Shown here: piece by piece, positions 1 to 7,432 of the stretch
Layout: each line of letters begins with the position of its first letter
How positions within the stretch are numbered: the stretch's first letter is position 1
The notes under the pieces: model-generated
The model's database searches: none
What the model saw: the letters and a program-made list of their open reading frames with translations, nothing else
What the model was told of the DNA's origin: nothing
Source of the DNA: CAZBBC01 sp964489835
Lineage (GTDB): Bacteria > Calditrichota > Calditrichia > JAJRVZ01
Length of the DNA stretch: 27,421 nt
Assembly: GCA_964489835.1 (NCBI GenBank)
Contig: CAZBBC010000050.1
Location: forward strand, 1 to 27,421
Direction of reading: 5' to 3'
Made by a program: the position numbers and the translations under genes

Positions 1-775
1 ACTCGGTATGCACCCGGAACAGAGTTGGTTTTTCATCCAGTATTCCACCTTTTACAAGTGCGATATGATTTTCACCTTCATCTAAAACATTTTGATATAA
101 ATAAAGCTTAAAATCACCATATTGAGTAGGCAAATCAACCACTTCACGGCGGCGTACCAGTTTTTCCCCCATTCTGCGGTATTTGATAAGATCCTGGATA
201 GATATCATTTTTATATCGAATTTCTCTGCGATTTTCTTCAAGTCATGCACCCGGGCCATTTGTCCATCGTCATCCATTATTTCACATAATACCCCGGAAG
301 GCATCAGACCGGACATCCGGGCCAGATCCATCGCGGCCTCCGTGTGACCTGCCCTTCTCAACACCCCCCCATCTTTGGCAATAAGTGGGAAAATATGTCC
401 CGGTCGAACCAGATCATCGGGACCGGTGCGCGGATCAATCATTGTATGAATAGTAGCCGCTCTATCATAGACTGATATGCCGGTGGTTGTGCCCTTTCTT
501 GCGTCTACCGTGACAGTGAAAGGTGTTTTATGTAAAGCGGTATTATCCTCAACCATCAAATCCAAATTGAGCTCTTTTGCTCTTTCGGAGGTGATCGAAA
601 TACAAATCATTCCCCTGGCATTTTTGGTAAGAAAATTTATTTTTTCAGGAGTAATCATTTGCGAAGCGAGAATAAAATCACCTTCATTCTCACGATCCTC
701 ATCGTCTACGACGATGAGCATTTTTCCTGCCTTAAAATCGTCGATGGCTTCTTCAATACTGTTAAACATACTCAT
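1..775 (-). CDS. ribBA: RibBA: DHBP synthase / GTP cyclohydrolase II (3' end beyond window)
   Basis: My reading of the minus strand from the ATG at 775 gives an open frame of 258 codons to the window edge. It makes 3,4-dihydroxy-2-butanone 4-phosphate from ribulose 5-phosphate, the four-carbon unit of riboflavin. The family landmarks are visible: the acidic metal-binding stretch VVDDEDRENEGDF near residue 22, RPGHIFPL near residue 125 and GHTEAAMDLA near 144. After about residue 200 the sequence continues (RRREVVDLPTQYGDF, then FRVHTE), which is the start of the GTP cyclohydrolase II domain, so this is the fused RibBA and not RibB alone. The rest of that domain, with its zinc site, lies off the left edge. 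An alternative start two codons in (769) is possible. It begins 12 bp after the ribE stop, so the two are almost certainly cotranscribed. Confidence 0.95.
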   Translation of the reverse strand, partial: MSMFNSIEEAIDDFKAGKMLIVVDDEDRENEGDFILASQMITPEKINFLTKNARGMICISITSERAKELNLDLMVEDNTALHKTPFTVTVDARKGTTTGISVYDRAATIHTMIDPRTGPDDLVRPGHIFPLIAKDGGVLRRAGHTEAAMDLARMSGLMPSGVLCEIMDDDGQMARVHDLKKIAEKFDIKMISIQDLIKYRRMGEKLVRRREVVDLPTQYGDFKLYLYQNVLDEGENHIALVKGGILDEKPTLFRVHTE

Positions 776-787
776 ATTTATTCTACT

Positions 788-1435
788 CTAAAATCCCTGG
801 CTTTGCAGCCAGTCTAAAGTTATCGGTCTTTTGCTCTTACTATCTGAAGAGTTGATTAACCATTTTTCTAAGTACTTGCCGACCCAATCATTTTCAATAT
901 TACATTTTTGTCCCAATTTTGCCAGTGAGAGTGTGGTGTTTTTGAAAGTATGCGGTATGATCGAAATACCTACTTTTGTTCCAAAAAGATTGGCTACGGT
1001 TAAGCTGATACCATCAATCGCAATACTTCCTTCCGGAATAATATACCGAATTAATTCATCGGTTAGCTCGACCTCCATGTACCAGTTATCACCGCGTTTA
1101 ACCCATTTTGATATTTTACCAATTCCATTCACATGACCCTGAACCAGATGTCCCCCCAGTCGATCACCGAGTTTCATCGCCCTCTCAAGATTAACGGACC
1201 TTAATGTCTTTAAATCAGTAAGCGTAGACTTTTCGAGAGTTTCGCCAACAGCTTCAACGGTAAATAAATTTCCAGAAATATCAACGACAGTCAGGCAAAC
1301 ACCGTTTACAGATACTGAATGATCAACTTTCAAATCATCCAAAATTTTATCAGCCTTAATAGTAATTCTTTTCCCCCCTCGAATAGGGGAAGCGCTGATT
1401 ATTATGCCTATTTCTTCGATTATACCCGTAAACAT
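788..1435 (-). CDS. ribE: Riboflavin synthase alpha chain
   Basis: Catalyses the last step of riboflavin synthesis, dismutation of two 6,7-dimethyl-8-ribityllumazine molecules to riboflavin. At 215 aa it has the usual length. It opens with the hallmark MFTGIIEEIG and carries two tandem lumazine-binding barrel repeats; the second begins around residue 98 at LVQGHVNGIG. SVNGVCLTV (first repeat) and AIDGISLTV (second) are the matching ligand-binding segments. The gene lies between ribD (upstream) and ribBA (12 bp downstream) on the same strand. Upstream lies a 686-bp repeat-rich gap, so it may have its own promoter or depend on read-through from ribD. Some annotations call this gene ribC. Confidence 0.95.
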   Translation of the reverse strand: MFTGIIEEIGIIISASPIRGGKRITIKADKILDDLKVDHSVSVNGVCLTVVDISGNLFTVEAVGETLEKSTLTDLKTLRSVNLERAMKLGDRLGGHLVQGHVNGIGKISKWVKRGDNWYMEVELTDELIRYIIPEGSIAIDGISLTVANLFGTKVGISIIPHTFKNTTLSLAKLGQKCNIENDWVGKYLEKWLINSSDSKSKRPITLDWLQSQGF

Positions 1436-1540
1436 GGCTGAAATTACTAATTTAAATAACGGAATTCATATAAATATTTTTAGAATATGTGAATCATTGC
1501 ACTATCCTGGTCAATTCATACCGCAGCCCAAAGCTGGAAA

Positions 1541-1660
1541 CAAATATCAAAAGACAAATTACAAATAATAATCAATTTTCAAAGTAACAATGTCCGAAAT
1601 TTTATTGACATAATTTTGGGAATTGTAATTTAGAATTTATTTGATATTTGTAATTTGTTA
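1541..1660. repeat. AT-rich palindromic intergenic repeat (ATTACAAAT type)
   Basis: The left arm at about 1552-1593 contains ACAAATTACAAATAAT. The right arm at about 1621-1659 reads TTGATATTTGTAATTTGTTA, its inverted match, with roughly 30 bp between. No coding potential is seen. The MITE-like element at 1661-1886 is inserted at the outer edge of the right arm, so this repeat is the older of the two. Confidence 0.55.
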
Positions 1661-1886
1661 TCATGAGTGTCCGGTTTAATAAAAATGATTCAATTAAGGA
1701 TCAAAAAACTCATCCCCAAACCCCTTCTCTTGAAAAGAGAAGGGGCTCCCTAAAATCCCTCTCTTTCCAAGAGAGGGATTTAGGGTGAGTTCTTTAAATC
1801 AAGTCTCTATGTTTATTAGATCTTTAAACCATTTAATATTCTAGGGATAATTGCCAATGATTAAAATTTTAACCGGACACTAATGA
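1661..1886. mobile_element. MITE-like element, 226 bp, with terminal inverted repeats and direct-repeat flanks
   Basis: The ends are inverted repeats: TCATGAGTGTCCGGTT at 1661-1676 and the complement of TCATTAGTGTCCGGTT at 1871-1886 (15 of 16 match). ATTTGTTA occurs at 1653-1660 and again at 1886-1893, which fits a 7-8 bp target-site duplication. The interior has two near-perfect hairpins: 11-bp arms at 1721-1745 with a 3-nt loop, and 13-bp arms at 1753-1781 with a 3-nt loop. They sit inside a larger inverted pair (AACTCATCCCC near 1707 and TAGGGTGAGTT near 1781). There is no transposase, so it would be non-autonomous. A third copy of the terminal sequence is at 14282. Confidence 0.7.
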
Positions 1887-1940
1887 TTTGTTATTTTCAA
1901 GACTTTGCGTTGTTGCGAGATGAATTATCTAGACTGATCT

Positions 1941-2107
1941 ATTCATAAACCACGAAGCACAAGAAGATAAGAAGCAATTAAGAATTTATAATTATGAATT
2001 TAGAAAACCTAGCAAGATATGATTTGTATAATTAAATTCTTAATTCTTAATTATTAATTCATAATTTCTATAAGACCTTCGTGCTCTTCGTGATCTTCGT
2101 GGTGAAT
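1941..2107. repeat. Nested inverted repeat, CACGAAG type
   Basis: The left outer arm at 1941-1974 has CCACGAAGCACAAGAAG. The right outer arm at 2076-2106 has CTTCGTGCTCTTCGTG followed by ATCTTCGTGGTGAAT. Inside lies a second AT-rich inverted pair (AATTAAGAATTTATAATTATG near 1976 against AATTCTTAATTATTAATTC near 2040). It fills the space downstream of ribD. The end near ribD could fold in RNA, but there is no U-run to support calling it a terminator. Confidence 0.6.
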
Positions 2108-2121
2108 AATTCAGGCTAGAT

Positions 2122-3234
2122 TTAATGAGATCTACACGGTAAATAAGTAAGCAGAACATCCTCCCCTATCTTTGCAGTTTCATGAAGATGAAAAGAGGAG
2201 GCTTTTTTTGCTGCTTTGGAAGTAAAAGCCTTGATGCCTGTACCCAATATTTTTGGAGCGATGAAAATTTTTAATTCATCCCATAATCCCTTATGAATGA
2301 ACTGAGAGAATATTTGCTGCCCACCCTCGACTAAAACTGATGTGATTTTTTGTTTTGCCAGATATTCTAATATAGATAACATGGGAATTCGTTGATCCGA
2401 ATCCGCTGGTAATTCGATAAGTTCACAGCCTTTATCTTCCGATATTTTTAATAACTTCGTATGATTTTTTGGTGCCGTTATAAGCCAGGTTTTATGATTC
2501 TGCTTTAGACAAAATATCTTTAACTCGGGATCAATTTCGGCCGATCCGGTTATTACGATCCTTATGGGATCTCCCCAATTGCCGTATCTCACGGTCAATA
2601 AAGGATTATCTGTACGCAGGGTATTTGCTCCTATCAGAACGGAATCACAAGCGGATCGCCAGCGATGTACTAATCGTTTTGCCGGCTCTCCGGTAAGCCA
2701 TCGTTGCTGATTCTTTTGATCAGAAATATAACCATCAATCGTTTGGGCTATCTTTAGCGTAATATATGGCAACTGCCTGGTAATATATTTAATATAGAAT
2801 TTATTTATCTCTTGATTTTCCTGCGCCAGAATATCTTTTATCACTTCAATTCCCGCCTGTTTCAACAGAGAGAAACCTTTGCCCTTAACTTTGGGGTTAG
2901 GGTCCATAGCAGCGACTACCACGCGTTTAATACCTTCCTCAATGATACGATTTACACAGGGAGGTGTCTGTTTATCGGTATGACAGCATGGTTCAAGATT
3001 ACAATAGAGTGTGGCACCTTTTACTGATTGACCGGCAGAATTAATCGCATTAATTTCTGCATGAGCCCCCCCATATTTTTGATGATATCCTTCACCGATG
3101 ATTTGATTATTTTTAACAATAACGGCACCGACCAGCGGATTGGGACTAACCATCCCTTCGCCCTTTTTGGCCAGGCGCAGGGCTCGTTTCATGTAATGAA
3201 TATCTAACTTATTTTGCTGGCTGTATTTTGGCAT
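2122..3234 (-). CDS. ribD: Bifunctional pyrimidine deaminase / reductase RibD
   Basis: Carries out the second and third steps of riboflavin synthesis: deamination of the GTP cyclohydrolase II product, then NADPH-dependent reduction of the ribose. The N-terminal zinc deaminase domain (about residues 10-150) shows HAE at 58-60 (zinc ligand His58, catalytic Glu60) and the cysteines of EPCCHTDKQTPPC (Cys83 and Cys93). The C-terminal RibD_C reductase domain (about 155-370) has DGYISD, the IGANTLRTDNPLLTVR segment and a VLVEGGQQI motif near residue 300. The length (370 aa) is normal. It starts with ATG at 3234. It is the first rib gene on this strand; I looked in the 200 bp upstream for an FMN riboswitch and saw none. 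Confidence 0.95.
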   Translation of the reverse strand: MPKYSQQNKLDIHYMKRALRLAKKGEGMVSPNPLVGAVIVKNNQIIGEGYHQKYGGAHAEINAINSAGQSVKGATLYCNLEPCCHTDKQTPPCVNRIIEEGIKRVVVAAMDPNPKVKGKGFSLLKQAGIEVIKDILAQENQEINKFYIKYITRQLPYITLKIAQTIDGYISDQKNQQRWLTGEPAKRLVHRWRSACDSVLIGANTLRTDNPLLTVRYGNWGDPIRIVITGSAEIDPELKIFCLKQNHKTWLITAPKNHTKLLKISEDKGCELIELPADSDQRIPMLSILEYLAKQKITSVLVEGGQQIFSQFIHKGLWDELKIFIAPKILGTGIKAFTSKAAKKASSFHLHETAKIGEDVLLTYLPCRSH

Positions 3235-3435
3235 TATTTAATTATAAGAATATTTTGAAAAATATTTTATGACGATCTTCCTGAAATTTTACTTATTGCC
3301 CGAATTTCAAATCTATATTTAAGCTGATGGTACTAGATTTGGCATGTATCACCCCATATTTCATTCTTTTTTATAAGAACAAAAGATGAGTCCAATTCAG
3401 GTGAGTTGATTTTACATTGAATATTTTTATCGTGC

Positions 3436-4167
3436 TTATAGGACCAATTTCACCGCAGAACTGCAAATTCCATAACATGAAATAAAACCACTCCCAGCAC
3501 CCTGCATATTGCCATTTGATCCCACCTCAAATACTGGTGTATTTAGTGGTTGTATTTGAATATGAAAGTTTTTGTTGGCATAATATTTGTCACCCAAGAA
3601 AATCCTTATATTGGAAGCGGTTACTGTTGTATCTACACTTAGGGAGCGACCGGGAAACTGACTTTCTTCAATGTAATAGCTCAGATGATAGAAGTCGGCA
3701 TAATCACATTGCCATGACACGGTAAACTCATCATTATAAGTAATAGTATCTTTACTAAAAGAAATATCAGATACGATCCCCGGGACCACCATTTCACCCC
3801 ATATTTCACCGTGGGAAATTTTTATTTTTACTATATTCATGTTATTGTCCAGATGTTCAATAATTTTTTGGAAAGATATAATGCCTAGGTCTGTTGCATA
3901 TTTGATATCAGAATCATCATAAACTGAATCACCAAATTGAATATATTCCGGCATTTCGATTTTTTCTGCAATGATCTTTCCCGAAAATTGAAATTTATTT
4001 TCTTCAAAAGGTATCCAACCGTAAGGCCCCCAGGTCCCGGATACATAATCCCCCTTGATGCAAACCAAAAAACTAGTTTCAGGATTCGTGCTTAAATTAG
4101 TATCATCGGAGCATGAAAATAAACTAATCAACAGCAGAAAACTGATTTTTAGTAACAAATTGCGCAT
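3436..4167 (-). CDS. Predicted lipoprotein, paralogue of its upstream neighbour
   Basis: I do not recognise a family. The 243-aa product starts with a lipoprotein signal (MRNLLLKISFLLLISLFSC, lipid-modified Cys19 predicted), followed by a Ser/Asp/Thr-rich linker, so it is probably anchored in the outer membrane or facing the periplasm. The second half (about 130-230) has alternating polar and aromatic residues typical of an all-beta domain: FTVSWQCDYADFYHLSYYIEE, then a GSNGNMQGAG turn. It aligns by eye with the gene upstream (FTVSWQCDYADFY against LTIGWNAENTAFF, and GSNGNMQ against GSQCNMI). Its ATG overlaps the upstream stop codon by one base (TAATG) after a GGGAAGAA ribosome site, indicating translational coupling. 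Confidence 0.75.
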   Translation of the reverse strand: MRNLLLKISFLLLISLFSCSDDTNLSTNPETSFLVCIKGDYVSGTWGPYGWIPFEENKFQFSGKIIAEKIEMPEYIQFGDSVYDDSDIKYATDLGIISFQKIIEHLDNNMNIVKIKISHGEIWGEMVVPGIVSDISFSKDTITYNDEFTVSWQCDYADFYHLSYYIEESQFPGRSLSVDTTVTASNIRIFLGDKYYANKNFHIQIQPLNTPVFEVGSNGNMQGAGSGFISCYGICSSAVKLVL

Positions 4168-5054
4168 TAATTCTTCCCGGAGTTTGAATTACCAATCAGC
4201 CTGTGCATAATTTTCTGATTGACAGCAGTAACATCTATCTGGTAATTATCAAGGAGTGATGAGTCGATTTTCGTTATAGTTCCGTCATTTAATATCTCAA
4301 ACTCAAAAGAAGTCCAGGCAAGTTCACAGAATAAATAACCTTTATTTTCCTCAATCATGTTACACTGAGAACCAATCAGCGGCAGTGGACCGTTATACTG
4401 GACAATAGAACAGAAAACATCTGTGGAGGAAGATTCAAAAACCCCGGATAAAAGTGCCGGAGGCAGTGTAATAGATTCTTGAAAAAGTAGCGTATCAATT
4501 GAGTAATTGGTCCAACCGGAGGTGTTGTTGTAATGAATGTATAAACCTGCGTTAAAAAATGCGGTATTTTCAGCATTCCAACCGATTGTTAGTGAATCAC
4601 CCCTGGATATTTTATCTCCATTCATAATTCTGAAACTGGATATTTTACCCGGGATATTTTCAACCCCGCTGAAAGTGCCGACAGAGGTCTCGATGCGGCA
4701 ATTAACGGTACTTGGTGGATCATAAATCCCCATATATTGCCCAAAAACAACTGAAGCATCGTCTTCAATCCTTTGATAAAATGATTCCAGGTCTCCTACG
4801 GTGTCCAGAACAGTCACTGCGTAAACCTCAGCGATGGGATCACTAAAAATATTTCCGGATATACTACTGATAAAAAGGGGGTAATATGTCGGAACATTGG
4901 GTACCGGATAGTATATTCCTTCCGGGCTGCAATAAATAAATACCACGGCCATTGGTTCCGGATGCAGGTTTGTGACCGGATCAACTGGATCCTTGGTACA
5001 TCTGACCGATATTAATAACAAGATCACGTAGATTAACAAATGATAAAATTTCAT
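4167..5054 (-). CDS. Predicted lipoprotein, paralogue of its downstream neighbour
   Basis: No family recognised. I chose the ATG at 5054 over the upstream TTG at 5084 because it gives a compact lipoprotein signal (MKFYHLLIYVILLLISVRC, Cys19) and has GGA about six bases upstream. The mature part is about 276 aa and looks beta-rich. The region from about 110 to 250 holds a GTFSGVENIPGKISSF segment, then SLTIGWNAENTAFFNAGLYI, which parallels the downstream protein. The two genes overlap by one base and probably form a two-gene operon made by duplication. The C-terminal tail (about 40 aa, ending in NSNSGKN) is not shared. Exported binding or adhesion roles are possible but unsupported. Confidence 0.72.
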   Translation of the reverse strand: MKFYHLLIYVILLLISVRCTKDPVDPVTNLHPEPMAVVFIYCSPEGIYYPVPNVPTYYPLFISSISGNIFSDPIAEVYAVTVLDTVGDLESFYQRIEDDASVVFGQYMGIYDPPSTVNCRIETSVGTFSGVENIPGKISSFRIMNGDKISRGDSLTIGWNAENTAFFNAGLYIHYNNTSGWTNYSIDTLLFQESITLPPALLSGVFESSSTDVFCSIVQYNGPLPLIGSQCNMIEENKGYLFCELAWTSFEFEILNDGTITKIDSSLLDNYQIDVTAVNQKIMHRLIGNSNSGKN

Positions 5055-5183
5055 ATGATCCGATTTAAAGCCCTTAAAAATCAAACATTGACAATCATCG
5101 TTTTATTAGTAATAACGATCAACAGTGGAATATACATACAATCAGAAGAAATAAAAATGGAATACTTTTTAAAAAAGCACCTA

Positions 5184-5247
5184 AATATTAAATCCGAAGC
5201 GCGAAATTCTAAACTCGAAACAAATCCTAATAACAAAATTCAAATTT
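5184..5247. repeat. Short A-rich interspersed repeat (CGAAACAAATCC type)
   Basis: This intergenic stretch contains AATCCGAAGCGCGAAATTC and CGAAACAAATCCTAATAAC. The complement of 24199-24217 (TCCGAAACAAATCCCAAATTC) closely matches the second part, so the same repeat family occurs at least twice in the window. The plus-strand open frame through it (5040-5249) has no ribosome site and is not considered a gene. Confidence 0.4.
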
Positions 5248-5249
5248 AA

Positions 5250-5362
5250 TTAGAACTGCATTGAACCTGATGCACCAATATAATTTTTTGCATAGTAACA
5301 GATGATCGATCTTGTTTTATATGATATTGAAAAAAGATATTAAATTTGGATTGAAAAATATC
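5250..5362 (-). pseudogene. Relic of a glycosyltransferase C-terminus
   Basis: Read on the minus strand, this stretch encodes FNIFF, then after a one-base deletion SISYKTRSIICYYAKNYIG and ASGSMQF before a TAA stop at 5250-5252. That matches the C-terminus of the decayed glycosyltransferase at 12188-13101 (FDIFF, STSIKTRTIFYYYAKNYIG). The DNA also matches: CCAATATAATTTTTTGCATA is identical in both places (near 5275 and 12256). It is a scrap of a former paralogue or of a duplicated copy, left between the lipoprotein pair and the MacB-type permease. Confidence 0.7.
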
Positions 5363-5368
5363 ATTCAC

Positions 5369-6589
5369 TTATTCATAACGTAATGCTTCAATGGGATTAA
5401 GATTAGCGGCTTTACGCGCCGGATAAAAACCGAAAAAAACACCCACTGCGCCTGCAAACGAAAAAGCCAATAATATGATCAACGGACTAATGACTGCGCT
5501 TAATGATGAGAAATTATTCAGAATAAATGTGATTAAAAGGGATAATATGATGCCAATGATTCCTCCAATTGAACTGAGCAAAATAGCCTCTGTTAAAAAT
5601 TGCGTCAAAATATCACGCTCACGTGCGCCTATAGAAAGACGAATACCAATCTCGCGTGTCCGCTCAGTGACTGAAACCAACATAATATTCATGATCCCAA
5701 TTCCTCCCACTACAAGCGACACCGCTGCAATTGAACCTAATAGAAGTTTTAAAACCTCGGCAGTTGAAGAAGCCATTTCTGTAATTTCTGCCTGATTGCG
5801 AATAGAAAAATCATCATCATCCCCAGTTTCAATCTTACGCATTTCCCTTAAAATTTTGGTTAACTCATTTTGAGCCTCATAAATTTTCTCTGAAGACAAG
5901 GCGCTGACATAAATCCGGTCAATATAAATGCCACCCTTTAAACGATACAAAACCGTTGTGGCAGGAGCTAGAATAATATCGTCCTGGTCGTTGCCCATTG
6001 CGCTTTCACCTTTTTCTTTTAATACGCCGATAATTTGAAAAGGTGTATTGCGAATGCGGATTCTCTCGCCAAGCACATCCTGACCGGGAAATAACTCATC
6101 GGCAACTGTTTTACCGATCACACAGACTTTGCGACTGCCTTTGATATCCCGGTCGCCAAAAAATTCTCCCGATTCCAATTGCCAGTCTTTAATGTATTGA
6201 TAGTCGGGATTTACACCTTCAACACTGGTATTCCAGTTGTTACCACCGCCAATTACCTGGCCACCGGAACGAACCACTGCTGAAATTGCTTTAATGGTTG
6301 TAGCCTTCTCCTTAATTTCATCAACATCACCAAGTGTGAAACCAACGGCACTCCCTGAACCGCGGCTGACACCCCCCATATAACTTGCTCCAGGACGGAT
6401 CATTAATAAATCAGTTCCCAAAGATGAAATCTGATTCTTAATCCTCTGTGATGCGCCATCACCAATTGCCACCATCACAATAACTGCACCCACACCGATA
6501 ATGATGCCTAGTGAAGTAAGCAAACTGCGCATGCGGTTTTTCATGATACTCTTTATGGAAGCTTTTAAAAGATTTTTAAGCTGTAACAT
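5369..6589 (-). CDS. MacB/FtsX-type ABC transporter permease
   Basis: Inner-membrane permease of a MacAB-like export system, which pushes substrates from the periplasm out by a mechanotransmission mechanism known for this family. The product is 406 aa with the expected layout: an N-terminal membrane segment (about 20-42, LLTSLGIIIGVGAVIVMVAIG), a large periplasmic MacB_PCD domain (about 50-270), and three C-terminal membrane segments ending with the family signature NLNPIEALRYE. The EIGIRLSIGARERDI motif after the second TM is typical of FtsX domains. I moved the start to the ATG at 6589: TAGGAG lies seven bases upstream, and the longer form (from 6637) would add 16 poor N-terminal residues. 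Unlike E. coli MacB, the ATPase is a separate gene, 40 bp upstream. Confidence 0.9.
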   Translation of the reverse strand: MLQLKNLLKASIKSIMKNRMRSLLTSLGIIIGVGAVIVMVAIGDGASQRIKNQISSLGTDLLMIRPGASYMGGVSRGSGSAVGFTLGDVDEIKEKATTIKAISAVVRSGGQVIGGGNNWNTSVEGVNPDYQYIKDWQLESGEFFGDRDIKGSRKVCVIGKTVADELFPGQDVLGERIRIRNTPFQIIGVLKEKGESAMGNDQDDIILAPATTVLYRLKGGIYIDRIYVSALSSEKIYEAQNELTKILREMRKIETGDDDDFSIRNQAEITEMASSTAEVLKLLLGSIAAVSLVVGGIGIMNIMLVSVTERTREIGIRLSIGARERDILTQFLTEAILLSSIGGIIGIILSLLITFILNNFSSLSAVISPLIILLAFSFAGAVGVFFGFYPARKAANLNPIEALRYE

Positions 6590-6629
6590 TATATGACTCC
6601 TACATGTATTTCTTACCTTGTGGTCGTTT

Positions 6630-7391
6630 CTATGCAAATTCCTTTTCGACTTCTACCATCTGCACAAAGTCTTCTTTGGCTCGATGACGCTCACTTACTT
6701 TATAGTCTTTTATTATGACCCCGTCCCTCATTTCTACAATACGTTTGGCATATTGAGCAATATCATGTTCATGGGTAACCAAAACCACCGTAATACCTTT
6801 GTCATTCAATTCCTGGAATACAGATAAAACATCAATCGAAGTTCGTGTATCGAGATTACCAGTCGGCTCATCTGCCAATATCATCGCTGGTTGATTAACT
6901 AATGCCCGGGCGATAGCTACGCGCTGCTGTTGCCCTCCGGAAAGCTGGCTCGGCTCGTGGTCCACACGATCGGCCAAACCGACAATTCCCAGGGCTTCTA
7001 TTGCTGCTTTTTTGGGATCTTTGATACGCCGTTTGCGATCGTAAAACAATGGCAATTCAACATTTTCCAGAGCTGTCGTACGGGGCAGCAGATTATATCC
7101 CTGAAAAACAAATCCAATTTTGTGATTACGGATGTCAGCATATTCATCTTTGGTCAAAATGCTAACATCAACCCCATCAAGGAAATATTCACCGGAAGTC
7201 GCTTTGTCGAGACAACCTAAGAGATTCATGAGGGTAGATTTTCCTGATCCCGATGCGCCCATGATGACCACCATTTCGCCTTTCTCAACCGTGAGATCAA
7301 CACAACGTAAAGCATGTACAGCAATGTCACCAATATAAAAGGTTTTTGTCAGTTGTCGGGTTTCAATAATTTTATTCATCGCATTTTCCAT
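6630..7391 (-). CDS. ABC transporter ATPase, MacB/LolD type
   Basis: Energises the adjacent MacB-type permease from the cytoplasmic face. All nucleotide-binding elements are present: Walker A GASGSGKST (45-53), Q-loop in GFVFQGYNLL (93-102), signature LSGGQQQ (150-156), Walker B ILADEP followed by the D-loop GNLD (171-181), and H-loop His207. The length (253 aa) and the NLLGCLDKATSGEY segment are typical of the LolD/MacB/SalX branch. Two starts are possible: the ATG at 7391 or the internal ATG at 7379, which has GGAAAA just upstream and may be the real one. It lies between the adaptor gene (41 bp upstream) and the permease gene (40 bp downstream) and is surely cotranscribed. Confidence 0.92.
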   Translation of the reverse strand: MENAMNKIIETRQLTKTFYIGDIAVHALRCVDLTVEKGEMVVIMGASGSGKSTLMNLLGCLDKATSGEYFLDGVDVSILTKDEYADIRNHKIGFVFQGYNLLPRTTALENVELPLFYDRKRRIKDPKKAAIEALGIVGLADRVDHEPSQLSGGQQQRVAIARALVNQPAMILADEPTGNLDTRTSIDVLSVFQELNDKGITVVLVTHEHDIAQYAKRIVEMRDGVIIKDYKVSERHRAKEDFVQMVEVEKEFA

Positions 7392-7432
7392 ATATCGTAT
7401 CGTTGTGTTTATTCACTGTTTCATTTTTTATT

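Noticed and set aside
477..791. Plus-strand open frame of 104 aa
   Set aside because: Lies entirely opposite ribBA, whose conserved motifs are clear; a shadow frame.
1721..1781. Two hairpins as tandem terminators for ribD or ribE
   Set aside because: They lie upstream of ribE and downstream of ribD but lack U-runs, and they are within the MITE-like element, which explains them better.
1941..2107. CRISPR-like repeats
   Set aside because: The CACGAA words are inverted and imperfect with no evenly spaced spacers; no cas genes in the window.
3235..3435. Possible FMN riboswitch before ribD
   Set aside because: None of the conserved RFN stem sequences could be found in this stretch.
5040..5249. 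Plus-strand frame of 69 aa with a hydrophobic N-terminus
   Set aside because: No ribosome site, runs through the start of the lipoprotein gene and an A-rich repeat; low-complexity C-terminus.
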